64,000 nucleotides of DNA from Candidatus Gastranaerophilales bacterium (GTDB taxonomy: Bacteria; Cyanobacteriota; Vampirovibrionia; Gastranaerophilales; Gastranaerophilaceae): positions 1-64,000 of the forward strand of contig CALVAA010000002.1 in assembly GCA_944325315.1 (NCBI GenBank), written 5' to 3'. The notes under the pieces were generated by a model, which was given only the letters and a program-made list of their open reading frames with translations, had not been told where the DNA came from and ran no database searches. The position numbers and the translations under genes were made by a program. This document shows, in pieces, positions 8,090 through 18,051 of the stretch (the stretch's first letter is position 1; the number at the start of each line of letters is the position of its first letter).

Positions 8090-9253
8090 CTACAATGAAT
8101 ATTCAAACAGTCTTTCATTAAACTTTAAAGCATCAACTGCAAGCTGAACGTTGTGCGTTCTTATATATTCTATATCGTTTTGTATTAGATATGAAACAGC
8201 TAAAGCAGAAACAAAATCAGCATTTTTGGGCTCTTTAGTGTTAATTACATCCTGCATAAATCTTTTTCTGGATACACCAGCTAAAACAGGAAAAGAAAGC
8301 GAATTAAACTCATTAATCCTTTTTAACAGTTCAAAATTTTGGGATATGTTTTTTGCAAACCCAAAACCAACATCAACTATTATATTTTCTTTTTTAAGAC
8401 CGTTATTTTGTGCAAAATCAGCTTTTTCTTTTAATTCTTTGTAAATTTCATCAACAATATTATTATAGCTTGTCATAGAATCCATTGAAGTGAAATCGCC
8501 TCTTGAATGCATTATTACAAGCTTTTTATCGAATTGTTTGCACAGATTTACAAATTCGGGATTTTTCATAAAGCTTACATCGTTAATAATATCACACCCT
8601 GCTTCTAAAGCAGCTTTTGCACATGCAAGAGTAATTGTATCCACGCTAAGCTCAATATCTTTAAAGGCAGTCTTTAGGGCAGTAATAATCGGAATAACTT
8701 TTTCAATTTCATATACAACGGAAACTAGATCCGCTTTTGGTTTACTTGATTGAGCACCAATATCAATAACATTTGCACCCTGCTCAATCATTTCAACTGC
8801 ATGGTTTATAGCTCTGTCTATTTCAACAAATTCTCCGCCGTCAGAAAAAGAATTTGGAGTAAGGTTTAAAATTCCCATAATTTTAGTTTTTCTTTGGGGT
8901 TTTAAAGCTAAATCAATTTCCTGATACAAAGTTTGGGATAAGTTCTTAAGAGAAAATGGTTGTTTTTCAAGTTTTTTAGCAACAGATATAAGTTGACAAA
9001 TTGAACCGGATAAAATGCAATCCGAAAAACTAACGGAACAATCAATTACCCCTCTGTTAACAGCACAGTCACAGCCGACAGAAAGAGCAGCTTGTTTTAT
9101 AATTGTAGCTTGCGATGGTGTAACATCGAAAATTTTTATCGATAAAAATAAGTGCTTTTTTATTGCGGTATTAATATAGCTTTCATCAAACCCAACTGAT
9201 GAAATTTCTTTTTTTATAAATTTTTTTAAAACAGTTTTAGATAAAAATTGCAT
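8090..9253 (-). CDS. folP: Dihydropteroate synthase
   Basis: The TIM-barrel DHPS domain covers about residues 125-387. It has MGILNLTPNSFSDGG, GANVIDIGAQSSKP, the DVSF/IINDVS strand and the GVSRKRF phosphate loop. It condenses p-aminobenzoate with dihydropterin diphosphate to make dihydropteroate in folate synthesis. The N-terminal 125 residues are an extra domain absent from the E. coli enzyme but seen in some other bacterial and archaeal DHPS proteins. I chose the ATG at 9253. An in-frame TTG at 9268 is possible, and neither has a clear ribosome site. folK is in the same window but 30 kb away. Confidence 0.92.
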   Translation of the reverse strand: MQFLSKTVLKKFIKKEISSVGFDESYINTAIKKHLFLSIKIFDVTPSQATIIKQAALSVGCDCAVNRGVIDCSVSFSDCILSGSICQLISVAKKLEKQPFSLKNLSQTLYQEIDLALKPQRKTKIMGILNLTPNSFSDGGEFVEIDRAINHAVEMIEQGANVIDIGAQSSKPKADLVSVVYEIEKVIPIITALKTAFKDIELSVDTITLACAKAALEAGCDIINDVSFMKNPEFVNLCKQFDKKLVIMHSRGDFTSMDSMTSYNNIVDEIYKELKEKADFAQNNGLKKENIIVDVGFGFAKNISQNFELLKRINEFNSLSFPVLAGVSRKRFMQDVINTKEPKNADFVSALAVSYLIQNDIEYIRTHNVQLAVDALKFNERLFEYSL

Positions 9254-9328
9254 TTTTTTGTTTAACAAATATAATTAGAATACATTATATTAATAGATTA
9301 ATCATAACATTAAGTCAAGGAGAATAAA

Positions 9329-9607
9329 ATGGCAAACGCTAAGCTAAAAATCGAACTTAGAGAAGAAGGCAAAAACCCCCGCCAGATACGTGCAAACGGT
9401 TTTTTACCAGGCTCGGTATACGGCAAGGGAATGGAAGCAAAAAATATTCAAATTAATACACACGAATTTGAACTTGCATACAGAGACAATAAAGAAAACA
9501 CTTGGGAATTGGATTTGAACGGTGAAAAACTAAACGTAAAAATTCAAGAATTGCAAGTTAATTATGCAACAAAAGAATATCTAAATGTTGAATTTGCCCT
9601 CGCTTAA
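9329..9607 (+). CDS. rplY: Ribosomal protein bL25 (short form)
   Basis: A 92-residue protein matching the 5S rRNA-binding domain of bL25: the N-terminal LREEGKNPRQIRANGFLPGSVYG motif and the C-terminal VQELQ-like KIQELQVNYATK segment. It lacks the extra C-terminal beta-domain of the longer TL5/Ctc type. A strong ribosome site (AAGGAG) lies 7 nt before ATG. It overlaps the convergent small gene that ends at 9604 by 4 bp. Confidence 0.88.
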   Translation: MANAKLKIELREEGKNPRQIRANGFLPGSVYGKGMEAKNIQINTHEFELAYRDNKENTWELDLNGEKLNVKIQELQVNYATKEYLNVEFALA

Positions 9608-9900
9608 TCATCTTTTTCATTGTTTTCGTCATCTAAAAAAGATGCACTAAAAACTTCCTGAGAATTAAGTGAATCAACAAGGTGGTTATATCTTTCCATC
9701 CTTAATTTAAGCCAACTCAACATAGAATTTGAACCAAAAATTTTTACAACACGAACAGGAGCAAAACAGTTTCTGTTTGTGTTGTAGTTTTCTTCCATAA
9801 AAGTTTGGCATTTGCAATTAAGCTCATCTATTAAATCGTAAAGTGTTTTTAACCAAGCACTTTGAACGGAGAGTTCATCAACTTTAAATTCCAATATCAT
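9604..9900 (-). CDS. Small protein of unknown function
   Basis: A 98-residue acidic protein with no signal peptide. Two helical stretches (residues 8-40 and 55-80) contain a regular Leu pattern (AWLKTLYDLIDEL; MLSWLKLRMERYNHLVDSL), and the tail is acidic (DDENNEKDD). I do not recognise a family. The ORF is full-length, has clean boundaries and abuts rplY convergently, which favours a real gene. Confidence 0.6.
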   Translation of the reverse strand: MILEFKVDELSVQSAWLKTLYDLIDELNCKCQTFMEENYNTNRNCFAPVRVVKIFGSNSMLSWLKLRMERYNHLVDSLNSQEVFSASFLDDENNEKDD

Positions 9901-10002
9901 AATCCAACCTGCTTTCCATGCCTAAATGCCATATTACTTTTAGTTATAAGATTCCACAAAAACAGCTTTTATAACAGGCTAAAAGTATGATAATATTGTA
10001 TT

Positions 10003-11676
10003 ATGGCATATACAAGTGAAAAAATTAAACAGCAGGCAAAATTAATGCCAAAACTTCCGGGTTGCTACCAATACTTTGATTCCAAAGGCGAGATAATATA
10101 CATCGGGAAAGCAAAAAACTTATATAACAGGGTAAACAGTTACTTTGTCGGAGAAAAAAACGATTCTGTTAAAACTAAAATTCTGGTTTCCCAAATTGAT
10201 AAAATAGAATGCATTGTTGTAAACACGGAAATTGAAGCATTAATATTGGAAAACGAGCTCATAAAAAAGCACAAACCAAAGTATAATATACTTTTAAAAG
10301 ATGATAAAAAATTTCCTTACTTTTTAATAACAAAAGAAGAGTACCCAAGAATAACAGTAGCAAGAAAGGCAAATAAAAATTCGCTAAAAGGAAAATACTA
10401 CGGACCATACACGGATTCAAGGGCAATGTGGACAACCTTGGAAGTAATTAACAAAATTTTTCCTTTAAAAAAATGTAAGACACCAAAATATAAATCCCGT
10501 CCTTGCCTTTACTATGATATAGGTCAGTGCCTTGCACCTTGTCAAAAAAAAGTAACGAGCGAAGAATACAATAAAATCATAAAAAGCGCCGAATTGTTTT
10601 TATCCGGAAGAAGCAAAGAGCTAACAGGAATTCTTAAAAAAGAAATGGATAAAGCAAGTAAAAAGCAAGAATTCGAAAAAGCGCTTTTATACAGAAACAG
10701 TATTAATGATATTGAAAAAACACTTGAAAAACAGAGTGTTGTTTTCGAATCGCAAAAAGCAAACAATGATTATATAGGAATCAAATACCATTCAAATTTA
10801 ATTTGTTTGAGCATACTGCAGGTAAGATGCGGAAGATTAATAAACAAAAAAGATTTTTCATTTAATTTTATTTTAAAAGATAAAGAAGATTTTAACGAAA
10901 TTCTTCAAAGTACAATTAGAGAATACTATATGCTGTTAAATGATGAAGAACTGCCCGCTAAAATTATACTTGAAGATACATTTTCAGATATTGATTTATA
11001 CAAAAAGTGGCTTTCTTTAAGGCTTAATAAAGAAGTAAACATCATAAAAGCGACAAGTAAAAAAGACAAAGAACTGTTGGGATTATCGCAAAAAAATGCC
11101 CAAAACAATCTTGAACAACATAAACTAAAAGAATTAAATAACATTCAAAACGATTACAACGAAATCGGTTCATATATACAAGAAAAACTAAAACTTAAAA
11201 ACTTTCCGCACACAATTGAATGCTACGATATATCACATATACAAGGCACTAACACAGTGGCTTCAGGCGTATTTTTTGAAAACGGGCAGCCAAAAAAAAC
11301 AAACTACAGAAAATATAAGCTCAAAACGGTTAAAAAAGGTGAAGTCGATGATTTTAAGTCTTTAAGAGAAATTTTATCAAGAAGGTTTAAAAGAATAAAA
11401 GAAGGAAAAATCAAAGCTCCGGATTTAATTATAATAGACGGAGGGAAGGGACAACTTTCCGGTGTTGTTGAAACAATGAAAGAATTTAATCTTGAACTTA
11501 ATATTGTATCTCTTGCAAAAAGAGAAGAGGAAGTTTTTCTTCCAAACGAAAAAAATCCCGTTATTTTTCCGGTTAATTCTCCGGCGCTTCATCTTTTTCA
11601 AAGAATTAGAGACGAAGCGCACAGGTTTGCAATAACTTTCCACAGACAGCAAAGGAGTAAAACCATGCTTGAATAG
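10003..11676 (+). CDS. uvrC: UvrABC excinuclease subunit C, lacking the C-terminal HhH domain
   Basis: A 557-residue UvrC that makes both incisions around UvrB-bound damage. It has a GIY-YIG nuclease at 18-100 (GCYQYFD, Y33IGK, R43, E83). A four-Cys cluster (C158, C168, C176, C180) probably binds Fe-S. A UVR/UvrB-binding helix lies near 215-240, and an RNase H-like 5' nuclease domain contains ECYDISHIQG and IIDGGKGQL. The protein stops right after HRQQRSKTMLE, where most UvrC proteins continue about 50 residues into a tandem helix-hairpin-helix. No HhH remnant follows in any frame, so the loss is not a recent frameshift. uvrB is 2.6 kb away and convergent. Confidence 0.94.
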   Translation: MAYTSEKIKQQAKLMPKLPGCYQYFDSKGEIIYIGKAKNLYNRVNSYFVGEKNDSVKTKILVSQIDKIECIVVNTEIEALILENELIKKHKPKYNILLKDDKKFPYFLITKEEYPRITVARKANKNSLKGKYYGPYTDSRAMWTTLEVINKIFPLKKCKTPKYKSRPCLYYDIGQCLAPCQKKVTSEEYNKIIKSAELFLSGRSKELTGILKKEMDKASKKQEFEKALLYRNSINDIEKTLEKQSVVFESQKANNDYIGIKYHSNLICLSILQVRCGRLINKKDFSFNFILKDKEDFNEILQSTIREYYMLLNDEELPAKIILEDTFSDIDLYKKWLSLRLNKEVNIIKATSKKDKELLGLSQKNAQNNLEQHKLKELNNIQNDYNEIGSYIQEKLKLKNFPHTIECYDISHIQGTNTVASGVFFENGQPKKTNYRKYKLKTVKKGEVDDFKSLREILSRRFKRIKEGKIKAPDLIIIDGGKGQLSGVVETMKEFNLELNIVSLAKREEEVFLPNEKNPVIFPVNSPALHLFQRIRDEAHRFAITFHRQQRSKTMLE

Positions 11677-11707
11677 CTTTAATATTAAATACCGTTAATG
11701 CTTAATC

Positions 11708-11740
11708 TTGACATAATTTCTTTATTTAATAAAATATAAA
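11708..11740 (+). promoter_or_regulatory. Promoter of tRNA-Cys
   Basis: A consensus -35 box TTGACA at 11708-11713 is followed after 16 nt by TAAAAT (11730-11735), and TATAAA overlaps just downstream. The predicted start site lies just before the tRNA at 11751. The spacing fits a sigma-70 type promoter. Confidence 0.6.
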
Positions 11741-11750
11741 TAAATGTTAA

Positions 11751-11821
11751 GGCGACATGGCCAAGTGGTAAGGCAGGAGCCTGCAAAGCTCTTACCCCCG
11801 GTTCGAATCCGGGTGTCGCCT
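11751..11821 (+). tRNA. tRNA-Cys (GCA)
   Basis: A 71-nt cloverleaf with anticodon GCA, acceptor stem GGCGACA/TGTCGCC and T at the discriminator position 73, a known identity element for cysteinyl-tRNA synthetase. CCA is not encoded, and the gene runs directly into a T-run. Confidence 0.96.
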
Positions 11822-11829
11822 TTTTAATT

Positions 11830-13221
11830 TTAAGCAACATTTTTCATAATTTCTTTTTCATCTTTTTCAACAATATAAGCCGGATAGCCTGCATGGTGAA
11901 TTTTAGGCAAAAGCCACTCTGCACTGTATTCGACAAACTGCGGATTATCGTCGTCAGTATCTACGCATACAAAAATTGTTTTGCCGTCTTTATTAATTTT
12001 ATAATCAACAATAGTGATTTCATGACCATTAATAATCCTGTTTGGCGGCCCATCATTATTTGGATTATAGTAACCTGATGAAATTCTTCCTGATGTCTCG
12101 TTAGTAAGAACATATCCGATTATAACGTTTTCTCCCGTTTTTAAAGCATCTTTTATATGTTTTTCAATTTTTTCTAAAGAACAATTATACCCGACAAGGT
12201 TTTGGTTATCGTCAATTTGTTGATATACAAGAGATGTAATTTCTTTATTTTTAATTAGAGATTCAACAAAAGTTTTTTCAAGCTCAATCAGCCCTTGAGG
12301 GTTAGAACTAAAGTCACCTTTTCTGGTATCTGTTAGAGTGTCATATGTGCCTTGAGAACCCGTATTCATAATTGCGCTTTGAACAAGCACATCAGCAGCA
12401 TTTCTCTCGCCTTTGTCCCAATAGTTACTTTGAATATATGCTCTTATGTATGCATTATCATCGGAATTAATTTTTATTTTTGCTTTGTCAAGCGAAAAGC
12501 CGACTACTTTTGCTTTTAAAAGATTCAAAATTCTTATTGCTTCAAGTTTATTTTTAGAAAGAGAAGTTAAATCAACATTCAAATAAACAGATTTTTCAGG
12601 TCCGGATAGTCCGTTAATCCATCGTGCAAATTCGGCAGGATATTTATTTGCAAGATTAACCTCAATTGAAGCCGCAGCACAAGTTCCTGATGATTCAATA
12701 TCCATCAATCCGGGGTCTTTTTTTGCGTCGGATGAATTATCCAAAGACGACACAATTTTTCGTTTTTCATTGTCAGGAATATCGCCAAAGTTTTGAGTTA
12801 TGTATTTAGGATTTACTAAAATATCCAAAGTATTTGAAATCAGGCCTTTTGAGTCCAATCCTTCAACTCTTTTTGTTGTTGCCATAGCATATAGATTATC
12901 CAAAGTTGTTGATGAATCACTTTTTGATTTAGATAAAAGTTTTCCGTTTTTTAAAAGAAGCTCCAATTGCTTTTGACAGCTTAAATTGTCCGAATTTTGA
13001 CTAATCGGGACATCTCTGAGGTAATTGATCAAAAACAAGTACTTTTTAGTATCGTCATTTGTAAGAATCGTATTAACGGTATTTTGTGCCAGGACATTTT
13101 GAGTATTCAAAGAAACTTGAGAGTAAAAATTATTATTGCAAACAGCACCGGCATAATTTTTTACTTTTGAATGCGCTTTTCTGATGGTATTGTTATTTAA
13201 AATATCTACACTGTTTATCAC
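11830..13221 (-). CDS. Putative papain-like cysteine protease of unknown family
   Basis: A 463-residue protein without signal peptide or membrane segments. The first 170 residues are helical and polar. The second half has the look of a papain-like fold: C181 in SSGTCAAAS at the start of a helix, then H400 in NGHEITIVDY heading a beta-strand. After that comes VCVDTDDDNPQ with D421, then a segment ending EWLLPKIHHAGYPAYIV. This Cys...His...Asp order matches C39, bacteriocin-peptidase or transglutaminase-like enzymes. I infer a protease or amide-cleaving enzyme, but sequence similarity to named families is not obvious. It lies alone on the minus strand just past tRNA-Cys. Confidence 0.6.
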   Translation of the reverse strand: MINSVDILNNNTIRKAHSKVKNYAGAVCNNNFYSQVSLNTQNVLAQNTVNTILTNDDTKKYLFLINYLRDVPISQNSDNLSCQKQLELLLKNGKLLSKSKSDSSTTLDNLYAMATTKRVEGLDSKGLISNTLDILVNPKYITQNFGDIPDNEKRKIVSSLDNSSDAKKDPGLMDIESSGTCAAASIEVNLANKYPAEFARWINGLSGPEKSVYLNVDLTSLSKNKLEAIRILNLLKAKVVGFSLDKAKIKINSDDNAYIRAYIQSNYWDKGERNAADVLVQSAIMNTGSQGTYDTLTDTRKGDFSSNPQGLIELEKTFVESLIKNKEITSLVYQQIDDNQNLVGYNCSLEKIEKHIKDALKTGENVIIGYVLTNETSGRISSGYYNPNNDGPPNRIINGHEITIVDYKINKDGKTIFVCVDTDDDNPQFVEYSAEWLLPKIHHAGYPAYIVEKDEKEIMKNVA

Positions 13222-13356
13222 GATATTAAACTAACCCGACACTTATATATTTATAAAAAACTTAAGATTAAAAAAAATTGATATTTTTTTAATTAATATT
13301 AACACAATTAAATATTTAATATACAATAAATATTAACAGAACACTTTGGGGTAAAA

Positions 13357-14325
13357 ATGATAAACAAACTTCAAAATACTGACATAATAAGCGCAATTAA
13401 TACTATAGACTGTGAAATAGATGCAATTGAAGAATTAAAAAGTCTTCTTGATGAGAATTTAACAAAAGCACTGGACTTAATTGAAAATGCCAAAGGAAGA
13501 ATAATTTTAACAGGTATGGGAAAATCCGGACATATTGCAAAAAAAATTGCAGCTTCTCTTGCTTCAACCGGTACTCCTTCTTTTTTTATGCACCCTGCAG
13601 AAGCAAGTCATGGCGATTTAGGGATGGTAACAGATGACGATGTTATAATTGCTATATCAAACAGTGGTGAATCCAAAGAATTAATAGATATTTTAAACTA
13701 TTCAAAAAGATTTGATATTAAATTAATTGCAATCACAAAAAATCCCAATAGTTCACTTGGAAAAGCAGGTGATATTGTTTTAAGATTACCGTTATCCAAA
13801 GAAGCTTGCCCTCTTGGACTCGCTCCGACTTCATCCACAACGGCAACTCTTGTTTTGGGGGATGTTATCACCGTTGGAATGATAGAAAGAAAAGGTTTTT
13901 CCAAAGCGCAATTTAACCAAAGACACCCCGGCGGGAAACTTGGTTCTATTTTGCAAAAAGTAAAAGATTTGATGCACACAAATAATGAAATGCCGATATT
14001 AAAAGAAAATGCTTCAATGGATGAAATTATTCTTGAAATGACTTCAAAAAGACTTGGATGCGTAGGGTTTGTTGATACAAACGGCAATTTTTGCGGAATG
14101 TTTACAGATGGCGATTTAAGAAGATGCATAAATGAAAATTTAAGAAACGTAAAAGCAAAAGATGTTATGACAAAAAACCCGATTACAGTCGACAAAGAAC
14201 TCTTTGCTTCGGAAGCAATTAAAATTATGAATAAAAATAAAATTACAAACCTTTTTGTAATTGAAAATAAAAAGCCAATAGGAACACTACACATTCATGA
14301 TCTTTTGAAAAGCGGAATAGCATAA
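13357..14325 (+). CDS. kdsD: Arabinose-5-phosphate isomerase (KpsF/GutQ family)
   Basis: A 322-residue protein with an N-terminal SIS sugar-isomerase domain (TGMGKSGHIAKKIAASLASTGT at about 50-72; HGDLGM; SNSGESKEL) and two C-terminal CBS domains (about 205-260 and 270-322). It interconverts ribulose-5-P and arabinose-5-P, the first step to Kdo of lipopolysaccharide, so it is a marker for an LPS-bearing outer membrane. The HPGGKLG motif before the CBS pair is typical. It is convergent with uvrB with 2 bp between stop codons. The alternative GutQ role cannot be excluded by sequence alone. Confidence 0.92.
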   Translation: MINKLQNTDIISAINTIDCEIDAIEELKSLLDENLTKALDLIENAKGRIILTGMGKSGHIAKKIAASLASTGTPSFFMHPAEASHGDLGMVTDDDVIIAISNSGESKELIDILNYSKRFDIKLIAITKNPNSSLGKAGDIVLRLPLSKEACPLGLAPTSSTTATLVLGDVITVGMIERKGFSKAQFNQRHPGGKLGSILQKVKDLMHTNNEMPILKENASMDEIILEMTSKRLGCVGFVDTNGNFCGMFTDGDLRRCINENLRNVKAKDVMTKNPITVDKELFASEAIKIMNKNKITNLFVIENKKPIGTLHIHDLLKSGIA

Positions 14326-14327
14326 AA

Positions 14328-16328
14328 CTACTTGATTAAACTTTTAATTTTCTTAATCTCGTCTCTTAATTGTATTGCACGCTCAAAATCCAAAAGTTTG
14401 GCAGCCTTATGCATATCAGCTTCAAGTGAATCTAAAAGCTTTGGTAAATCCTTAACATCTACGTTGTATTCCGCCATTTGTTCGGCAACAACATCTTCAA
14501 CGCTTCTGTAGCTTTGAACAAGTGATAACAGATTGTTTTGGATTGATTTTTTAATTGTTTTTGGAACAATATTATTTTCTTTGTTGTATTGAAGTTGAAT
14601 TTGCCTTCTTCTTTTTGTCTCCTCAATTGCAATTTGCATTGAATCGGTTATTTTGTCAGCATACATTATTACTTTGCCTTTGGCGTTTCTTGCACTTCTT
14701 CCGATTGTTTGAATTAAAGAAGTTTCGCACCTTAAAAAACCTTCTTTATCAGCGTCCATTATAGCAACAAGAGATACTTCAGGAATATCAAGACCTTCTC
14801 TTAATAAATTAACACCGACTAAAATATCAAATTCGCCAAGCCTTAAATCTCTGAGAATTTCGACACGCTCCAACGATTTAACTTCGCTGTGCAAATACCT
14901 TACTTTTAAACCTTGATTTTGAAGATACCCTGTAAGCTCTTCCGCCATTTTTTTAGTCAATGTTGTAATTAAAACTCTGTCTTTGTCTTCAATAGTTTTG
15001 TTTATTTCAAGAATTAAGTCTTGAACCTGGCCTATAGTTGGTCTTACATCCACTTCAGGATCAAGCAGTCCTGTGGGCCGTATTATTTGTTCTACAATTT
15101 GAGAACTTTCATTTCTTTCAAATTCCGCAGGTGTAGCTGAAATATATATTTTTTGACCGTTTTTTTCTTTGATTTTTGAATAAAATTCTTCAAACTTTAA
15201 AGGTCGGTTATCCCTTGCACATGGCAATCTGAATCCAAAATCAATCAGCGTGTCTTTTCTTGCTTTGTCTCCAAAATACATTCCTTTTAATTGAGGAATA
15301 GTAACATGTGATTCATCTATTACTATTAAAAAATCATCTTGAAAATAATCCAAAAGTGTTGCAGGAGGGCTTCCCGGTTTTCTTCTTTCAATTATTCTAG
15401 AATAATTCTCAATGCCGGGACAATAGCCCATTTCTTTAATCATTTCAATATCATAATTAACCCTTTGAGAAAGCCTTTGTGCTTCTACAATCTTGTTTTG
15501 ATTTTTAAATTCAACAAGTCTTTCATTTAACTCATATCTTATTAAATCAATAGTTTCATCAGTTCTTTCGTCATATGAAAGATAGTGAACCGCAGGATAG
15601 ATAACAATTTCATTGGGTTTTTCGATAATTTCGCCGGTTATCGCATCGATCCTTGTTATCGATTCAATTTCGTCTCCAAAAAAAGAAATTCTGTTAATTA
15701 TTTTTTCAAAACTCGGCATAATTTCAACAACATCGCCCCTTGCTCTAAACGTAGAACGTTTTAATTCGACGTCATTTCTTTCATATCTGACACCCACAAG
15801 ATATGTTAATAAATCTTTTCTGGATATTTCTTGCCCTAAAAAAAGTTCAACCGTACCTTTAAAATAGTTTTCAGGAAGCCCCAAACCATATATACAGCTT
15901 ACAGAAGCCACAACTATAACATCGTCTCTTTCAAATAAGCTTCTTGTTGTGTTATGACGGAGTCTGTCTATTTCATCATTTATAGATGCAGATTTTTCAA
16001 TATATGTGTCAGTTCTCGGAATATATGCTTCGGGTTGATAGTAGTCATAGTATGAGATAAAATATTCAACCGCATTATTTGGAAAAAGTTCTTTAAATTC
16101 ATTATACAGTTGTGCTGCAAGAGTTTTATTATGGGCTATTACAAGGGTTGGCTTTTGAACCTTTTCAATAACATTGGCAATAGTAAAAGTTTTTCCGGAA
16201 CCCGTAACTCCCAAAAGCACCTGAGAATCAAACTTATCAATAATTCCTTTCGATAATGCTTTAATCGCTTTTGGCTGATCCCCGGAAGGCGCAAAGTCGG
16301 ATTTAATAACAAATTTACCATGTTTCAT
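14328..16328 (-). CDS. uvrB: UvrABC excinuclease subunit B
   Basis: A 666-residue helicase-like protein that verifies damage passed by UvrA and positions UvrC. It has Walker A GVTGSGKT (40-47) and the beta-hairpin region [12 protein letters not shown]. The DEAD-box-like DESH motif is in [11 protein letters not shown], and helicase motif VI is in QTIGRSARN. The C-terminal UVR domain [14 protein letters not shown] binds UvrC. Its length is normal for the family. It is monocistronic on the minus strand; uvrC is in the window but uvrA is not. Confidence 0.97.
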   Translation of the reverse strand: MKHGKFVIKSDFAPSGDQPKAIKALSKGIIDKFDSQVLLGVTGSGKTFTIANVIEKVQKPTLVIAHNKTLAAQLYNEFKELFPNNAVEYFISYYDYYQPEAYIPRTDTYIEKSASINDEIDRLRHNTTRSLFERDDVIVVASVSCIYGLGLPENYFKGTVELFLGQEISRKDLLTYLVGVRYERNDVELKRSTFRARGDVVEIMPSFEKIINRISFFGDEIESITRIDAITGEIIEKPNEIVIYPAVHYLSYDERTDETIDLIRYELNERLVEFKNQNKIVEAQRLSQRVNYDIEMIKEMGYCPGIENYSRIIERRKPGSPPATLLDYFQDDFLIVIDESHVTIPQLKGMYFGDKARKDTLIDFGFRLPCARDNRPLKFEEFYSKIKEKNGQKIYISATPAEFERNESSQIVEQIIRPTGLLDPEVDVRPTIGQVQDLILEINKTIEDKDRVLITTLTKKMAEELTGYLQNQGLKVRYLHSEVKSLERVEILRDLRLGEFDILVGVNLLREGLDIPEVSLVAIMDADKEGFLRCETSLIQTIGRSARNAKGKVIMYADKITDSMQIAIEETKRRRQIQLQYNKENNIVPKTIKKSIQNNLLSLVQSYRSVEDVVAEQMAEYNVDVKDLPKLLDSLEADMHKAAKLLDFERAIQLRDEIKKIKSLIK

Positions 16329-16447
16329 AGTAAAAGTTTAGCTCAACAAAAGGGTATATTCAACAAATAATATTAATTTTTATTTACAAAATGTCAATAA
16401 TTTTTATTGATTATTTTTGTAGGCAAGGTAATGGATGTGAGGTAAAG

Positions 16448-18049
16448 ATGTATATTAGCAAAATTAATACACTAAAATCATACGGTTTAAATCCCAAAAT
16501 AAGAACTTTTAAGACCAATCCCATTTATTTTGGAAATTGCCAAAAAGACAGTTTTGAAAAACAAAAAGAAAAACAAAGCGAGACTTCAGGATATCTCAGA
16601 AAACTTTTTGATATAAAAACACAAATAGAAAAACTAAAAGAAGAATATAAAAAATACAAACAAGCAAAGTATACAAGCAAAGAAGAATTTGACAGAAATT
16701 TTGAAACTGCAGGAAAAATAAAAGAAAAAATCAAAGAATTAGACAACGAAGAAAAAGAGTTAGTTAAAAAAATTATACCCAATTCCGAATTTTTACTTGA
16801 TGATGCAATAAACTGGAAGCAAAGAAAAGAGATTCTCAAAAGTCGACCTGAAATAGTTGTATTGAATGAAAATAAAAAAGCACAGCAAGACACAAGCACT
16901 AAAGCTACTTTATATTATAGCCCGTATTTTCTTATCACCAAAACCGGAGCAAAAAACTTTTTAGATTTATCTTTTGAAACAAATAAATCAAACTACGAAA
17001 CATTAATGAAAGATTCAACACTGTCTCAAAAAAAACTTTGCGATTTATACGGTTTTACATATGGTGAAATACAAAGATATACAAAAGAAGGATACTTAAA
17101 CAAAATACAACTTAAAAACTGTTTCACGGGAGAATTTGAACCCATTACAATGTATGATATTGAAGACAGCCAAAACTTAAATAACGGGATTAAAAGAAAA
17201 TTACAACTGCGCAATATGCTTCCCAAACCATCAAAACACATAGATAAACCTTATATAAGCATAGAATACTTAGCTTCGTTGGGTTTTGGTACAAAAGAAG
17301 AAATTGAAGACAGTATTAAAGATAAAAAAATTGAGCCCCCGATTGAAATAGAAGCAAAAACAGCAAACAACAAAACAAAAACAGTAAGAGTAATTAATGT
17401 AAAAAGCCCCAAAAACGAAGGTGAGCTTAAATATTTAAGGAACAACAATAAAAAGCTTGCGCAAATCAATCAATTTGCGCAACTTGCAAAAACCGACATT
17501 GAAGATGTTGAAAACGGACTTTTGTCCGGTGAAATCGAAAACATAGGAGAATATCTGTTTTCTGAAGATAAACACCTGTACTTGTTTGATCTTAAAAACC
17601 CAAAAAATATCAATTTTGTAATAAAAAAACAAATAGAAAATTTAATTATTAGGTTAGAAAATAAAAGAAAAATTTCAACAATAAACAAAATTATATGGAA
17701 ACTTTCACCTTCGCTTGAAAAAGCATCAAAAAAGTATTGCGCAATGTATCCTGAAATAATTGAAATATTTAAAAAGCAAGATGAAATTACGCAATACGAA
17801 GAAAAAGTGTTAAAAGGCGAAATTAAAGAAGATGAATCAATTGCCCCGTATTTGACAAAAGAAGAAAGAGAAAAATTAAACAAATTCTTTAAAAGCGTAT
17901 GGATTCACTCAGACTACTCGGAAGTTAAAGAAGCAAGAAAAAAAGCAAACGCCGCATACAGACAATATAAAAAAGAAGGCATAGATGCAATAGAAGACAA
18001 GACAATAAGAAAAGTTATTGAGGAAGTGCTTAAAAACGAAGAAAGTTAA
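16448..18049 (+). CDS. Lineage-specific protein with HTH-like segments
   Basis: A 533-residue Lys-rich protein. I start it at the ATG at 16448, which has a GAGGT ribosome site, and not at an upstream ATG 57 bp earlier. Residues 1-40 carry a short N-terminal motif ending NPIYFGN, like two other unknowns in the window. Residues 45-115 are a charged coiled coil. Three later segments resemble excisionase/MerR-like helix-turn-helix units: KLCDLYGFTYGEIQRYTKEG, IEYLASLGFGTKEEIEDSI and FAQLAKTDIEDVENGLLSG. The function is unknown; a nucleic-acid or scaffold role is inferred. The next gene starts 2 bp after its stop, so the two form one unit. Confidence 0.7.
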   Translation: MYISKINTLKSYGLNPKIRTFKTNPIYFGNCQKDSFEKQKEKQSETSGYLRKLFDIKTQIEKLKEEYKKYKQAKYTSKEEFDRNFETAGKIKEKIKELDNEEKELVKKIIPNSEFLLDDAINWKQRKEILKSRPEIVVLNENKKAQQDTSTKATLYYSPYFLITKTGAKNFLDLSFETNKSNYETLMKDSTLSQKKLCDLYGFTYGEIQRYTKEGYLNKIQLKNCFTGEFEPITMYDIEDSQNLNNGIKRKLQLRNMLPKPSKHIDKPYISIEYLASLGFGTKEEIEDSIKDKKIEPPIEIEAKTANNKTKTVRVINVKSPKNEGELKYLRNNNKKLAQINQFAQLAKTDIEDVENGLLSGEIENIGEYLFSEDKHLYLFDLKNPKNINFVIKKQIENLIIRLENKRKISTINKIIWKLSPSLEKASKKYCAMYPEIIEIFKKQDEITQYEEKVLKGEIKEDESIAPYLTKEEREKLNKFFKSVWIHSDYSEVKEARKKANAAYRQYKKEGIDAIEDKTIRKVIEEVLKNEES

Positions 18050-18051
18050 AA

